Assembly: GCA_030998225.1 (NCBI GenBank)
Contig: JAPYXD010000686.1
Location: forward strand, 2,356,001 to 2,420,000
Reading direction: 5' to 3'
Origin: Diplolepis rosae
Lineage: Eukaryota > Arthropoda > Insecta > Hymenoptera > Diplolepididae
DNA length: 64,000 nt
The position numbers were made by a program, and so were the translations under genes. Below the pieces are notes generated by a model. The model saw only the letters and a program-made list of their open reading frames with translations. It made no database searches and was not told where the DNA came from. Shown here in pieces: positions 15,901-31,730 of the stretch (positions are counted from its first letter, which is position 1; each line of letters opens with the position of its first letter).

Positions 15901-18900
15901 CTCCATACTGGGTCAGTACTACACCAGTACCGTGCCAAAGCAAGGGAGGAATTTCTCAGTCCGCTTCTAGCCAGCATTTGAGTCCATACTGGCGCATTAC
16001 TATAACAATACCACGCCAACGCTCGGCATTAATCCCTCAGTCAGCTTCTAGACAGCATTTGACTCCGTACTGGGGCAGTACTATGACAGTATCGCGCGAA
16101 AGCTCGGCATAATTCCCTAAGTCAGTTTCTAGACAGCATTTGACTCCCTACTGGGGCAGTACTATACCAGTACCGGGCGAAATCTCGGCATAAATCCCTA
16201 AGTCAGTTTCTAGACAGCATTTGACTCCGTACTGGGGCAGTACTATACCAGTATCGCGCGAAAGCTCGGCATAATTCCCTAAGACAGTTTCTAGACAGCA
16301 TTTCACTCCATACTGGTGCATTGCTATAACAATACCACGCCAACGCTCGGCATAAATCCCTAAGTCGGCTTCTAGACAGCATTTTACTCCATACTGGGGC
16401 AGTACTATACCAGTACATCGCCAACGATGGGCATAAATCCCTAAGTCAGTTTCTAGACAGCATTTGACTCCATACTGGAGCAATACTATACCAGTACCGC
16501 GCGAACGCTCGTCATAAATCCCTACGTCGGCTTCTAGACAGCATTTGACTCCATACTGGGTCAGTACTACACCAGTACCGTGCCAAAGCAAGGGAGGAAT
16601 TTCTCAGTCCGCTTCTAGCCAGCATTTGAGTCCATACTGGCGCATTACTATAACAATACCACGCCAACGCTCGGCATTAATCCCTCAGTCAGCTTCTAGA
16701 CAGCATTTGACTCCATACTGGGGCAATACTATACCAATACAGCGCCAACGCTCGGCATAAATCCCACAGTCGGTTTCTGGACAGCATTTGACTCCAGCTG
16801 GGTCAGTACTACACCAGTACCGGGCCAACGCTGGTCACAAATCTCTCAGTCGGCTTCTAGACAGCATTTGACTCCATACTGGGGCATTGCTATACCAGTA
16901 CAGCGCCAACGATGGGCATAAATCCCTAAGTCAGTTTCTAGACACCATTTGACTCCGTACTGGGGCAGTACTATGACAGTATCGCGCGAAAGCTCGGCAT
17001 AATTCCCTAAGTCAGTTTCTAGACAGCATTTGACTCCCTACTGGGGCAGTACTATACCAGTACCGGGCGAAATCTCGGCATAAATCCCTAAGTCAGTTTC
17101 TAGACAGCATTTTACTCCATACTGTGCAGTAATATTCCAGTACCGTGCCAAAGCTAGGCATAAATCCCACAGTCGGTTTCTGGACAGCATTTGACTCCAG
17201 CTGGGGCAGTACTACACCAGTACCGGGCCAACGCTGGTCACAAATCTCTCAGTCGGCTTCTAGACAGCATTTGACTCCATACTGGGGCATTGCTATACCA
17301 GTACAGCGCCAACGATGGGCATAAATCCCTAAGTCAGTTTCTAGACAGCATTTGACTCCGTACTGGGGCAATACTATACCGGTACCGCGCGAAAGCTCGG
17401 CATAAATCCCTAAGACAGTTTCTAGACAGCATTTGACTCCATACTGGGGCAGTACCGTTCCAGTACCGTGCCAAAGCTAGGCATAAATCCCTAAGACAGT
17501 TTCTAGACAGCATTTGACTCCATACTGGGGCAGTACTATACCAGTACCGGGCGAAATCTCGGCATAAATCCCTAAGTCAGTTTCTAGACAGCATTTGACT
17601 CCATACTGGGGCAGTACTATACCAGTACCGCGCGAACGCTGGGCATAAATCCCTAAGTCAGTTTCTAGACAGCATTTGACTCCATACTGGGGCAGTATTA
17701 TACCAGTACCGCGCGAGCGCTAGTCCGAAATCCCTCATACATCTTCTAGACAGCATTTGACTCCATACTGGGGCAGTACTATACCAGTGCCGCGCGAACG
17801 CTCGGCATAAATCCCTAAGTCGCCTTCTAGCCAGCATTTGACTCCATACTGGGGCAGTACTATACCAGTACCGTGCCAACGCTCGTCATAAATCCCACAG
17901 TCGGTTTCTGGACAGCATTTGACTCCAGCTGGGTCAGTACTACACCAGTACCGGGCCAACGCTGGTCACAAATCTCTCAGTCGGCTTCTAGACAGCATTT
18001 GACTCCATACTGGGTCAGTACTACACCAGTACCGGGCCAACGCTGGTCACAAATCTCTCAGTCGGCTTCTAGACAGCATTTGACTCCATACCGGGGCAGT
18101 ACTATACCAGTACAGCGCCAACGCTCGGCATAAATCCCACAGTCGGTTTCTGGACAGCATTTGACTCCAGCTGGGTCAGTACTACACCAGTACCGGGCCA
18201 ACGCTGGTCACAAATCTCTCAGTCGTATTCTAGACAGCATTTGAATCCATACTTGGGCAGTACTATACCAGTACTGCGCCAACGATGGACATAAATCCCT
18301 GAGTCAGTTTCTAGACAGCATTTGACTCCGTACTGGGGCAGTATTATACCAGTACCGCGCGATCGCTAGTCCGAAATCCCTCAGTCATCTTCTAGACAGC
18401 ATTTGACTCCATACTGGGGCAATTCTATACCAGTGCCGCGCGAACGCTGGGCATAAATCCCTAAGTCAGTTTCTAGACAGCATTTGACTCCGTACTGGGG
18501 CAGTATTATACCAGTACCGCGCGAGCGCTAGTCCGAAATCCCTCATACATCTTCTAGACAGCATTTGACTCCATACTGGGGCAGTACTATACCAGTACCG
18601 GGCGAAATCTCGGCATAAATCCCTAAGTCAGTTTCTAGACAGCATTTTACTCCATACTGGGGCAGTACTGTTCCAGTACCGTGCCAAAGCTAGGCATAAA
18701 TCCCTAAGACAGTTTCTAGACAGCATTTGACTCCATACTGGGGCAGTACTATACCAGTGCCGCGCGATCGCTCGGCATAAATCCCTAAGTCGCCTTCTAG
18801 CCAGCATTTGACTCCATACTGGGGCAGTAATATTCCAGTACCGTGCCAAAGCTAGGCATAAATCCCTAAGACAGTTTCTAGACAGCATTTGACTCCATAC

Positions 18901-21900
18901 TGGGGCAGTACTATACCAGTACCGCGCGAACGCTCGGCATAAATCCCTAAGTCTGTTTCTAGACAGCATTTGACTCCATACTGTGGCAGTACTATACCAG
19001 TACCGGGCCAACGCTGGTCACAAATCTCTCAGTCGGCTTCTAGACAGCATTTGACTCCATACTGGTTCAGTACTACACCAGTACCGGGCCAACGCTGGTC
19101 ACAAATCTCTCAGTCGGCTTCTAGACAGCATTTGACTCCATACTGGTTCAGTACTACACCAGTACCGGGCCAACGCTGGTCACAAATCTCTCAGTCGTAT
19201 TCTAGACAGCATTTGTATCCATACTAGGGCAGTACTATACCAGTACTGCGCCAAACAGGGCATAAATCTCTCAGTCGTATTCTAGACAGCATTTGAATCC
19301 ATACTGGGGCAATATTATACCAGTACCGCGCGAACGCTCGGCATAAATCCCTAAGTCGGCTTCTAGACAGCATTTGACTCCATACTGGGGCAGTACTATA
19401 CCAGTGCCGCGCGATCGCTCGGCATAAATCCCTAAGTCGCCTTCTAGACACCATTTGACTCCGTACTGGGGCAGTACTATAACAGTATCGCGCGAAAGCT
19501 CGGCATAAATCTATCAGTCGTATTCTAGACAGCATTTGACTCCATACTGGGTCAGTACTACACCAGTACCGTGCCAAAGCTAGGGAGGAATTTCTCAGTC
19601 GGCGTCTAGCCAGCATTTGACTCCATACTGGTGCATTGCTATAACAATACCACGCCAACGCTCGGCATTAATCCCTCAGTCAGCTTCTAGACAGTATTTG
19701 ACTCCAAACTGGGGCAATACTATACCAATACAGCGCCAACGCTGGTCACAAATCTCTCAGTCGGCTTCTAGACAGCATTTGACTCCATACTGGGGCATTG
19801 CTATACCAGTACAGCGCCAACGATGGGCATAAATCCCTAAGTCAGTTTCTAGACAGCATTTGACTCCGTACTGGGGCAGTACTATACCAGTATCGCGCGA
19901 AAGCTCGGCATAAATCCCTAAGTCAGTTTCTAGACAGCATTTTACTCCATACTGGGGCAGTAATATTCCAGTACCGTGCCAAAGCTAGGCATAAATCCCT
20001 AAGACAGTTTCTAGACAGCATTTGACTCCATACTGGGGCAGTACTATACCAGTACCGCGCGAACGCTCGGCATAAATCCCTAAGTCAGTTTCTAGACAGC
20101 ATTTGACTCCATACTGTGGCAGTACTATACCAGTACAGCGCCAACGCTGGGCATAAATCCCTAAGTCAGTTTCTAGACAGCATTTGACTCCGTACTGGGG
20201 CAGTATTATACCAGTACCGCGCGAGCGCTAGTCCGAAATCCCTCATACATCTTCTAGATAGCATTTGACTCCATACTGGGGCAGTACTATACCAGAACCG
20301 GGCGAAATCTCGGCATAAATCCCTAAGTCAGTTTCTAGACAGCATTTTACTCCATACTGGGGCAGTAATATTCCAGTACCGTGCCAAAGCTAGGCATAAA
20401 TCCCTAAGACAGTTTCTAGACAGCATTTGACTCCATACTGGGGCAGTACTATACCAGTACCGCGCGAACGCTCGGCATAAATCCCTAAGTCAGTTTCTAG
20501 ACAGCATTTGACTCCATACTGGGGCAGTACTATACCAGTACCGGGCCAACGCTGGTCACAAATCTCTCAGTCGGCTTCTAGACAGCATTTGACTCCATAC
20601 TGGGTCAGTACTACACCAGTACCGGGCCAACGCTGGTCACAAATCTCTCAGTCGGCTTCTAGACAGCATTTGACTCCATACTGGGGCAATTCTATACCAG
20701 TGCCGCGCGAACGCTGGGCATAAATCCCTAAGTCAGCTTCTAGACAGCATTTGACTCCGTACTGGGGCAGTATTATACCAGTACCGCGCGAGCGCTAGTC
20801 CGAAATCCCTCATACATCTTCTAGACAGCATTTGACTCCATACTGGGGCAGTACTATACCAGTACCGGGCGAAATCTCGGCATAAATCCCTAAGTCAGTT
20901 TCTAGACAGCATTTTACTCCATACTGGGGCAGTAATATTCCAGTACCGTCCCAAAGCTAGGCATGAATCCCTAAGACAGTTTCTAGACAGCATTTGACTC
21001 CGTACTGGGGCAGTATTATACCAGTACCGCGCGATCGCTAGTCCGAAATCCCTCAGTCATCTTCTAGACAGCATTTGACTCCATACTGGGGCAATTCTAT
21101 ACCAGTACAGCGCCAACGCTCGGCATAAATCCCACAGTCGGTTTCTGGACAGCATTTGACTCCAGCTGGGGCAGTACTACACCAGTACCGGGCCAACGCT
21201 GGTCACAAATCTCTCAGTCGGCTTCTAGACAGCATTTGACTCCATACTGGGGCAATTCTATACCAGTGCCGCGCGAACGCTGGGCATAAATCCCTAAGTC
21301 AGTTTCTACACAGCATTTGACTCCGTACTGGGGCAGTACTATACCAGTATCGCGCGAAAGCTCGGCATAATTCCCTAAGACAGTTTCTAGACAGCATTTG
21401 ACTCCATACTGGGGCAGTACTATACCAGTACCGGGCGAAATCTCGGCATAAATCCCTAAGTCAGTTTCTAGACAGCATTTTACTCCATACTGGGGCAGTA
21501 ATATTCCAGTACCGTCCCAAAGCTAGGCATGAATCCCTAAGACAGTTTCTAGACAGCATTTGACTCCATACTGGGTCAGTACTACACCAGTACCGCGCGA
21601 ACGCTCGGCATAAATCCCTAAGTCGGCTTCTAGACAGCATTTGACTCCATACTGGGGCAGTACTATACCAGTGCCGCGCGATCGCTCGGCATAAATCCCT
21701 AAGTCGCCTTCTAGCCAGCATTTGACACCATACTGGGGCAGTACTATACCAGTACTGCGCCAAACAGGGCATAAATCTCTCAGTAGTATTCTAGACACCA
21801 TTTGACTCCGTACTGGGGCAGTACTATAACAATACCACGCCAACGCTCGGCATTAATCCCTCAGTCAGCTTCTAGACAGTATTTGACTCCAAACTGGTGC

Positions 21901-23160
21901 ATTATCATAACAGTACCACGCCAACGCTCGGCATTAATCCCTCAGTCGGCTTCTGGACAGCATTTTCCTTCATACTGGGGCAGTACTACACCAGTACCGG
22001 GCCAACGCTGGTCACAAATCTCTCAGTCGGCTTCTAGACAGCATTTGACTCCATACTGGGGCATTGCTATACCAGTACAGCGCCAACGATGGGCATAAAT
22101 CCCTAAGTCAGTTTCTAGACACCATTTGACTCCGTACTGGGGCAGTACTATGACAGTATCGCGCGAAAGCTCGGCATAATTCCCTAAGTCAGTTTCTAGA
22201 CAGCATTTGACTCCCTACTGGGGCAGTACTATACCAGTACCGGGCGAAATCTCGGCATAAATCCCTAAGTCAGTTTCTAGACAGCATTTTACTCCATACT
22301 GGGGCAGTAATATTCCAGTACCGTGCCAAAGCTAGGCATAAATCCCTAAGACAGTTTCTAGACAGCATTTGACTCCATACTGGGGCAGTACTATACCAGT
22401 ACCGCGCGAACGCTCGGCATAAATCCCTAAGTCAGTTTCTAGACAGCATTTGACTCCATACTGGGGCAGTACTATACCAGTACAGCGCCAACGCTGGGCA
22501 TAAATCCCTAAGTCAGTTTCTAGACAGCATTTGACTCCGTACTGGGGCAGTATTATACCAGTACCGCGCGAGCGCTAGTCCGAAATCCCTCATACATCTT
22601 CTAGACAGCATTTGACTCCATACTGGGGCAGTACTATACCAGTCCCGGGCGAAATCTCGGCATAAATCCCTAAGTCAGTTTCTAGACAGCATTTTACTCC
22701 ATACTGGGGCAGTAATATTCCAGTACCGTGCCAAAGCTAGGCATAAATCCCTAAGACAGTTTCTAGACAGCATTTGACTCCATACTGGGGCAGTACTATA
22801 CCAGTACCGCGCGAACGCTCGGCATAAATCCCTAAGTCAGTTTCTAGACAGCATTTGACTCCATACTGTGGCAGTACTATACCAGTACCGGGCCAACGCT
22901 GGTCACAAATCTCTCAGTCGGCTTCTAGACAGCATTTGACTCCATACTGGTTCAGTACTACACCAGTACCGGGCCAACGCTGGTCACAAATCTCTCAGTC
23001 GTATTCTAGACAGCATTTGACTCCATACTGGGGCAATTCTATACCAGTGCCGCGCGAACGCTGGGCATAAATCCCTAAGTCAGTTTCTACACAGCATTTG
23101 ACTCCGTACTGGGGCAGTACTATACCAGTACCGCGCGAGCGCTAGTCCGAAATCCCTCAT

Positions 23161-26100
23161 ACATCTTCTAGACAGCATTTGACTCCATACTGGGGCAGTA
23201 CTATACCAGTACCGGGCGAAATCTCGGCATAAATCCCTAAGTCAGTTTCTAGACAGCATTTTACTCCATACTGGGGCAGTAATATTCCAGTACCGTCCCA
23301 AAGCTAGGCATGACTCCCTAAGACAGTTTCTAGACAGCATTTGACTCCATACTGGGTCAGTACTACACCAGTACCGTGCCAAAGCAAGGGAGGAATTTCT
23401 CAGTCCGCTTCTAGCCAGCATTTGAGTCCATACTGGCGCATTACTATAACAATACCACGCCAACGCTCGGCATTAATCCCTCAGTCAGCTTCTAGACAGC
23501 ATTTGACTCCATACTGGGGCAATACTATACCAGTACAGCGCCAACGCTCGGCATAAATCCCACAGTCGGTTTCTGGACAGCATTTGACTCCAGCTGGGGC
23601 AGTACTACACCAGTACCGGGCCAACGCTGGTCACAAATCTCTCAGTCGGCTTCTAGACAGCATTTGACTCCATACTGGGGCATTGCTATACCAGTACAGC
23701 GCCAACGATGGGCATAAATCCCTAAGTCAGTTTCTAGACACCATTTGACTCCGTACTGGGGCAGTACTATGACAGTATCGCGCGAAAGCTCGGCATAATT
23801 CCCTAAGTCAGTTTCTAGACAGCATTTGACTCCCTACTGGGGCAGTACTATACCAGTACCGGGCGAAATCTCGGCATAAATCCCTAAGTCAGTTTCTAGA
23901 CAGCATTTTACTCCATACTGGGGCAGTAATATTCCAGTACCGTGCCAAAGCTAGGCATAAATCCCTAAGACAGTTTCTAGACAGCATTTGACTCCATACT
24001 GGGGCAGTACTATACCAGTACCGCGCGAACGCTCGGCATAAATCCCTAAGTCGGCTTCTAGACAGCATTTGACTCCATACTGGGGCAGTACTATACCAGT
24101 GCCGCGCGATCGCTCGGCATAAATCCCTAAGTCGCCTTCTAGCCAGCATTTGACACCATACTGGGGCAGTACTATACCAGTACTGCGCCAAACAGGGCAT
24201 AAATCTCTCAGTAGTATTCTAGACAGCATTTGACTCCATACTGGGTCAGTACTACACCAGTACCGTGCCAAAGCAAGGGAGGAATTTCTCAGTCCGCTTC
24301 TAGCCAGCATTTGAGTCCATAGTGGCGCATTATCATAACAGTACAACGCCAACGCTCGGCATTAATCCCTCAGTCGGCTTCTGGACAGCATTTTCCTTCA
24401 TACTGGGGCAGTACTATACCAGTACCACGCCAACGATCGGCATTAATCCCTCAGTCAGTTTCTAGACAGCATTTGACTCCATACTGGGTCAATACTATAC
24501 CGGTACCGCGCGAACGCTCGGCATAAATCCCTAAGGCTGCTTCTAGACAGCATTTGACTCCATACTGGGTCAGTACTACACCAGTACCGTGCCAAAGCAA
24601 GGGAGGAATTTCTCAGTCCGCTTCTAGCCAGCATTTGAGTCCATACTGGCGCATTACTATAACAATACCACGCCAACGCTCGGCATTAATCCCTCAGTCA
24701 GCTTCTAGACAGCATTTGACTCCATACTGGGGCAATACTATACCAATACAGCGCCAACGCTCGGCATAAATCCCACAGTCGGTTTCTGGACAGCATTTGA
24801 CTCCAGCTGGGGCAGTACTACACCAGTACCGGGCCAACGCTGGTCACAAATCTCTCAGTCGGCTTCTAGACAGCATTTGACTCCATACTGGGGCATTGCT
24901 ATACCAGTACAGCGCCAACGCTGGGCATAAATCCCTAAGTCAGTTTCTAGACAGCATTTGACTCCATACTGTGGCAGTACTATGACAGTATCGCGCGAAA
25001 GCTCGGCATAATTCCCTAAGTCAGTTTCTAGACAGCATTTTACTCCATACTGGGGCAGTAATATTCCAGTACCGTGCCAAAGCTAGGCATAAATCCCTAA
25101 GACAGTTTCTAGACAGCATTTGACTCCATACTGGGGCAGTACTATACCAGTACCGCGCGAACGCTCGGCATAAATATCTAAGTCAGTTTCTAGACAGCAT
25201 TTGACTCCATACTGTGGCAGTACTATACCAGTACCGGGCCAACGCTGGTCACAAATCTCTCAGTCGGCTTCTAGCCAGCATTTGACTCCATACTGGGTCA
25301 GTACTACACCAGTACCGGGCCAACGCTGGTCACAAATCTCTCAGTCGTATTCTAGACAGCATTTGACTCCATACTGTGGCAGTACTATACCAGTACAGCG
25401 CCAACGCTGGGCATAAATCCCTAAGTCAGTTTCTAGACAGCATTTGACTCCGTACTGGGGCAGTATTATACCAGTACCGCGCGAGCGCTAGTCCGAAATC
25501 CCTCATACATCTTCTAGATAGCATTTGACTCCATACTGGGGCAGTACTATACCAGTACCGGGCGAAATCTCGGCATAAATCCCTAAGTCAGTTTCTAGAC
25601 AGCATTTTACTCCATACTGGGGCAGTAATATTCCAGTACCGTCCCAAAGCTAGGCATAAATCCCTAAGACAGTTTCTAGACAGCATTTGACTCCATACTG
25701 GGTCAGTACTACACCAGTACCGTGCCAAAGCAAGGGAGGAATTTCTCAGTCCGCTTCTAGCCAGCATTTGAGTCCATACTGGCGCATTACTATAACAATA
25801 CCACGCCAACGCTCGGCATTAATCCCTCAGTCAGCTTCTAGACAGCATTTGACTCCATACTGGGGCAATACTATACCAGTACAGCGCCAACGCTCGGCAT
25901 AAATCCCACAGTCGGTTTCTGGACAGCATTTGACTCCAGCTGGGGCAGTACTACACCAGTACCGGGCCAACGCTGGTCACAAATCTCTCAGTCGGCTTCT
26001 AGACAGCATTTGACTCCATACTGGGGCATTGCTATACCAGTACAGCGCCAACGATGGGCATAAATCCCTAAGTCAGTTTCTACACAGCATTTGACTCCGT

Positions 26101-29100
26101 ACTGGGGCAGTACTATACCAGTATCGCGCGAAAGCTCGGCATAATTCCCTAAGACAGTTTCTAGACAGCATTTCACTCCATACTGGGTCAGTACTACACC
26201 AGTACCGCGCGAACGCTCGGCATAAATCCCTAAGTCAGTTTCTAGACAGCATTTTACTCCATACTGGGGCAGTAATATTCCAGTACCGTCCCAAAGCTCG
26301 GCATAATTCCCTAAGACAGTTTCTAGACAGCATTTCACTCCATACTGGGTCAGTACTACACCAGTACCGCGCGAACGCTCGGCATAAATCCCTAAGTCGG
26401 CTTCTAGACAGCATTTTACTCCATACTGGGGCAGTACTATACCAGTGCCGCGCGATCGCTCGGCATAAATCCCTAAGTCGCCTTCTAGCCAGCATTTGAC
26501 ACCATACTGGGGCAGTACTATACCAGTACTGCGCCAAACAGGGCATAAATCTCTCAGTAGTATTCTAGACAGCATTTGACTCCATACTGGGTCAGTACTA
26601 CACCAGTACCGTGCCAAAGCTAGGGAGGAATTTCTCAGTCGGCTTCTAGCCAGCATTTGACTCCATACTGGCGCATTACTATAACAATACCACGCCAACG
26701 CTCGGCATTAATCCCTAAGTCGGCTTCTAGACAGCAATTGACTCCATACCGGGGCAGTACTACACCAGTACCGCGCCAACGATGGACATAAATCCCTGAG
26801 TCAGTTTCTAGACAGCATTTGACTCCATACAGGGGCAATACTATACCGGTACCGCGCGAACGCTCGGCATAAATCCCTAAGGCTGCTTCTAGACAGCATT
26901 TAACTCCATACTGGGGCAGAACTACCCCAGTACCGTGCCAAAGCTAGGGATGAATACCTCAGTCGGCTTCTAGACAGCATTTGACTCCATACCGGGGCAG
27001 TACTACACCAGTACCGCGCCAACGATGGACATAAATCCCTGAGTCAGTTTCTAGACAGCATTTGACTCCGCACTGGGGCAATACTATACCGGTACCGCGC
27101 GAACGCTCGGCATAAATCCCTAAGTCTGCTTCTAGACAGCATTTGACTCCATACTGGGTCAGTACTACACCAGTACCGTGCCAAAGCTAGGGAGGAATTT
27201 CTCAGTCGGCTTCTAGCCAGCATTTGAGTCCATACTGGCGCATTACTATAACAATACCACGCCAACGCTCGGCATTAATCCCTCAGTCAGCTTCTAGACA
27301 GCATTTGACTCCATACTGGGGCAATACTATACCAGTACAGCGCCAACGCTCGGCATAAATCCCACAGTCGGTTTCTGGACAGCATTTGACTCCAGCTGGG
27401 GCAGTACTACACCAGTACCGGGCCAACGCTGGTCACAAATCTCTCAGTCGGCTTCTAGACAGCATTTGACTCCATACTGTGGCATTGATATACCAGTACA
27501 GCGCCAGCGATGGGCAGAAATCCCTCAGTCAGCTTCTAGACAGCATTTGACTCCGTACTGGGGCAGTACTATGACAGTATCGCGCGAAAGCTCGGCATAA
27601 TTCCCTAAGTCAGTTTCTAGACAGCATTTTACTCCATACTGGGGCAGTAATATTCCAGTACCGTGCCAAAGCTAGGCATTATTCCCTAATTCAGTTTCTA
27701 GACAGCATTTGACTCCATACTGGGGCAGTACTATATCAGTACCGCGCGAACGCTCGGCTTAAATATCTAAGTCAGTTTCTAGACAGCGTTTGACTCCATA
27801 CTGTGGCAGTACTATACCAGTACCGGGCCAACGCTGGTCACAAATCTCTCAGTCGGCTTCTAGACAGCATTTGACTCCATACTGGGTCAGTACTACACCA
27901 GTACCGGGCCAACGCAGGTCACAAATCTCTCAGTCGGCTTCTAGACAGCATTTGACTCCATACTGGGTCAGTACTACACCAGTACCGGGCCAACGCTGGT
28001 CACAAATCTCTCAGTCGTATTCTAGACAGCATTTGTATCCATACTAGGGCAGTACTATACCAGTACTGCGCCAAACAGGGCATAAATCTCTCAGTCGTAT
28101 TCTAGACAGCATTTGAATCCATACTGGGGCAATATTATACCAGTACCGCGCGAACGCTCGGCATAAATCCCTAAGTCGGCTTCTAGACAGCATTTGACTC
28201 CATACTGGGGCAGTACTATACCAGTGCCGCGCGATCGCTCGGCATAAATCCCTAAGTCGCCTTCTAGCCAGCATTTGACTCCATACTGGGGCAGTACTAT
28301 ACCAGTACTGCGCCAAACAGGGCATAAATCTCTCAGTAGTATTCTAGACAGCATTTGACTCCATACTGGGTCAGTACTACACCAGTACCGTGCCAAAGCA
28401 AGGGAGGAATTTCTCAGTCCGCTTCTAGCCAGCATTTGAGTCCATACTGGCGCATTACTATAACAATACCACGCCAACGCTCGGCATTAATCCCTCAGTC
28501 AGCTTCTAGACAGTATTTGACTCCAAACTGGTGCATTATCATAACAGTACCACGCCAACGCTCGGCATTAATCCCTCAGTCGGCTTCTGGACAGCATTTT
28601 CCTTCATACTGGGGCAGTACTACACCAGTACCGCGCCAACGATGGACATAAATCCCTAAGTCAGTTTCTAGACAGCATTTGACTCCATACTGGGGCAATA
28701 CTATACCAGTACCGCGCGAACGCTCGGCATAAATCCCTAAGTCGGTTTCTAGACAGCATTTGACTCCATACTGGGTCAGTACTACACCAGTACCGTGCCA
28801 AAGCAAGGGAGGAATTTCTCAGTCCGCTTCTAGCCAGCATTTGAGTCCATACTGGCGCATTACTATAACAATACCACGCCAACGCTCGGCATTAATCCCT
28901 CAGTCAGCTTCTAGACAGCATTTGACTCCATACTGGGGCATTACTATACCAGTACAGCGCCAACGCTCGGCATAAATCCCACAGTCGGTTTCTGGACAGC
29001 ATTTGACTCCAGCTGGGGCAGTACTACACCAGTACCGGGCCAACGCTGGTCACAAATCTCTCAGTCGGCTTCTAGACAGCATTTGACTCCATACTGGGGC

Positions 29101-31730
29101 ATTGCTATACCAGTACAGCGCCAACGATGGGCATAAATCCCTAAGTCAGTTTCTAGACACCATTTGACTCCGTACTGGGGCAGTACTATGACAGTATCGC
29201 GCGAAAGCTCGGCATAATTCCCTAAGTCAGTTTCTAGACAGCATTTGACTCCATACTGGGGCAGTACTATACCAGTACCGGGCGAAATCTCGGCATAAAT
29301 CCCTAAGTCGGTGTCTAGACAGCATTTTACTCCATACTGGGGCCGTAATATTCCAGTACCGTGCCAAAGCTAGGCATAAATCCCTAAGTCAGCTTCTAGA
29401 CAGCATTTGACTCCATACTGTGGCAGTACTATGACAGTATCGCGCGAAAGCTCGGCATAATTCCCTAAGTCAGTTTCTAGACAGCATTTGACTCCCTACT
29501 GGGGCAGTACTATACCAGTACCGGGCGAAATCTCGGCATAAATCCCTAAGTCAGTTTCTAGACAGCATTTTACTCCATACTGGGGCAGTAATATTCCAGT
29601 ACCGTGCCAAAGCTAGGCATAAATCCCTAAGTCGGCTTCTAGACAGCATTTGACTCCATACTGGGGCAGTACTATACCAGTACCGCGCCAACGCTCGGCA
29701 TAAATCCCTAAGTCAGTTTCTAGACAGCATTTGACTCCGTACTGGGGCAGTACTATACCAGTATCGCGCGAAAGCTCGGCATAATTCCCTAAGTCAGTTT
29801 CTAGACAGCATTTGACTCCATACTGGGGCAGTACTATACCAGTACCGGGCGAAATCTCGGCATAAATCCCTAAGTCAGTTTCTAGACAGCATTTTACTCC
29901 ATACTGGGGCAGTAATATTCCAGTACCGTGCCAAAGCTAGGCATAAATCCCTAAGTCGGCTTCTAGACAGCATTTGAATCCATACTGGGGCAGTACTATA
30001 CCAGTACCGCGCGAACGCTCGGCATAAATCCCTAAGTCGCCTTCTAGCCAGCATTTGACTCCATACTGGGGCAGTAATATTCCAGTACCGTGCCAAAGCT
30101 AGGCATAAATCCCTAAGACAGTTTCTAGACAGCATTTGACTCCATACTGGGGCAGTACTATACCAGTACCGCGCGAACGCTCGGCATAAATCCCTAAGTC
30201 TGTTTCTAGACAGCATTTGACTCCATACTGTGGCAGTACTATACCAGTACCGGGCCAACGCTGGTCACAAATCTCTCAGTCGGCTTCTAGACAGCATTTG
30301 ACTCCATACTGGGTCAGTACTACACCAGTACCGGGCCAACGCTGGTCACAAATCTCTCAGTCGGCTTCTAGACAGCATTTGACTCCATACTGGGTCAGTA
30401 CTACACCAGTACCGGGCCAACGCTGGTCACAAATCTCTCAGTCGTATTCTAGACAGCATTTGAATCCATACTAGGGCAGTACTATACCAGTACTGCGCCA
30501 AACAGGGCATAAATCTCTCAGTCGTATTCTAGACAGCATTTGAATCCATACTGGGGCAATACTATACCAGTACCGCGCGAACGCTCGGCATAAATCCCTA
30601 AGTCGGCTTCTAGACAGCATTTGACTCCATACTGGGGCAGTACTATACCAGTACTGCGCCAAACAGGGCATAAATCTCTCAGTCGTATTCTAGACAGCAT
30701 TTGACTCCATACTGGGTCAGTACTACACCAGTACCGTGCCAAAGCTAGGGAGGAATTTCTCAGTCGGCTTCTAGATAGCATTTGACTCCATACTGGGGCA
30801 GTACTATACCAGAACCGGGCCAACGCTGGTCACAAATCTCTCAGTCGTATTCTAGACAGCATTTGAATCCATACTGGGGCAATACTATACCAGTACTGCG
30901 CCAAACAGGGCATAAATCTCTCAGTCGGCTTCTAGACAGCATTTTGTCTCCATACTGGGTCAGTACTATACCAGTACTGCGCCGAACAGGGCATAAATCC
31001 CTCAGTCGCCTTCTAGCCAGCATTTGACTCCATACTGGGGCAGTACTATACCAGTACTGCGCCAAACAGGGCATAAATCTATCAGTCGCATTCTAGACAG
31101 CATTTGACTCCATACTGGGTCAGTACTACACCAGTACCGGGCCAACGCTGGTCACAAATCTCTCAGTCGGCTTCTAGACAGCATTTGACTCCATACTGGG
31201 TCAGTACTACACCAGTACCGGGCCAACGCTGGTCACAAATCTCTCAGTCGTATTCTAGACAGCATTTGAATCCATACTTGGGCAGTACTATACCAGTACT
31301 GCGCCAAACAGGGCATAAATCGCTCAGTCGGCTTCTAGACAGCATTTGACTCCATACTGGGTCAGTACTACACCAGTACCGGGCCAACGCTGGTCACAAA
31401 TCTCTCAGTCGTATTCTAGACAGCATTTGAATCCATACTTGGGCAGTACTATACCAGTACTGCGCCAAACAGGGCATAAATCTCTCAGTCGTATTCTAGA
31501 CAGCATTTGAATCCATACTGGGGCAGTACTATACCAGTACCGCGCGAACGCTCGGCATAAATCCCTAAGTCGCCTTCTAGCCAGCATTTGACACCATACT
31601 GGGGCAGTACTATACCAGTACTGCGCCAAACAGGGCATAAATCTCTCAGTAGTATTCTAGACAGCATTTGACTCCATACTGGGTCAGTACTACACCAGTA
31701 CCGTGCCAAAGCAAGGGAGGAATTTCTCAG
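23161..31730. repeat. Higher-order repeat block, copy 2
   Basis: This is the partner of the block at 1240-9970, with the same succession of monomer variants at a constant offset of 21921 bp up to about 30940 and 21760 bp afterwards. The downstream remainder of the array (to 40002) shows shorter matches to the 14-18 kb region at smaller offsets. This fits a super-repeat of roughly 21-22 kb trimmed by losses of whole monomers. Confidence 0.88.
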
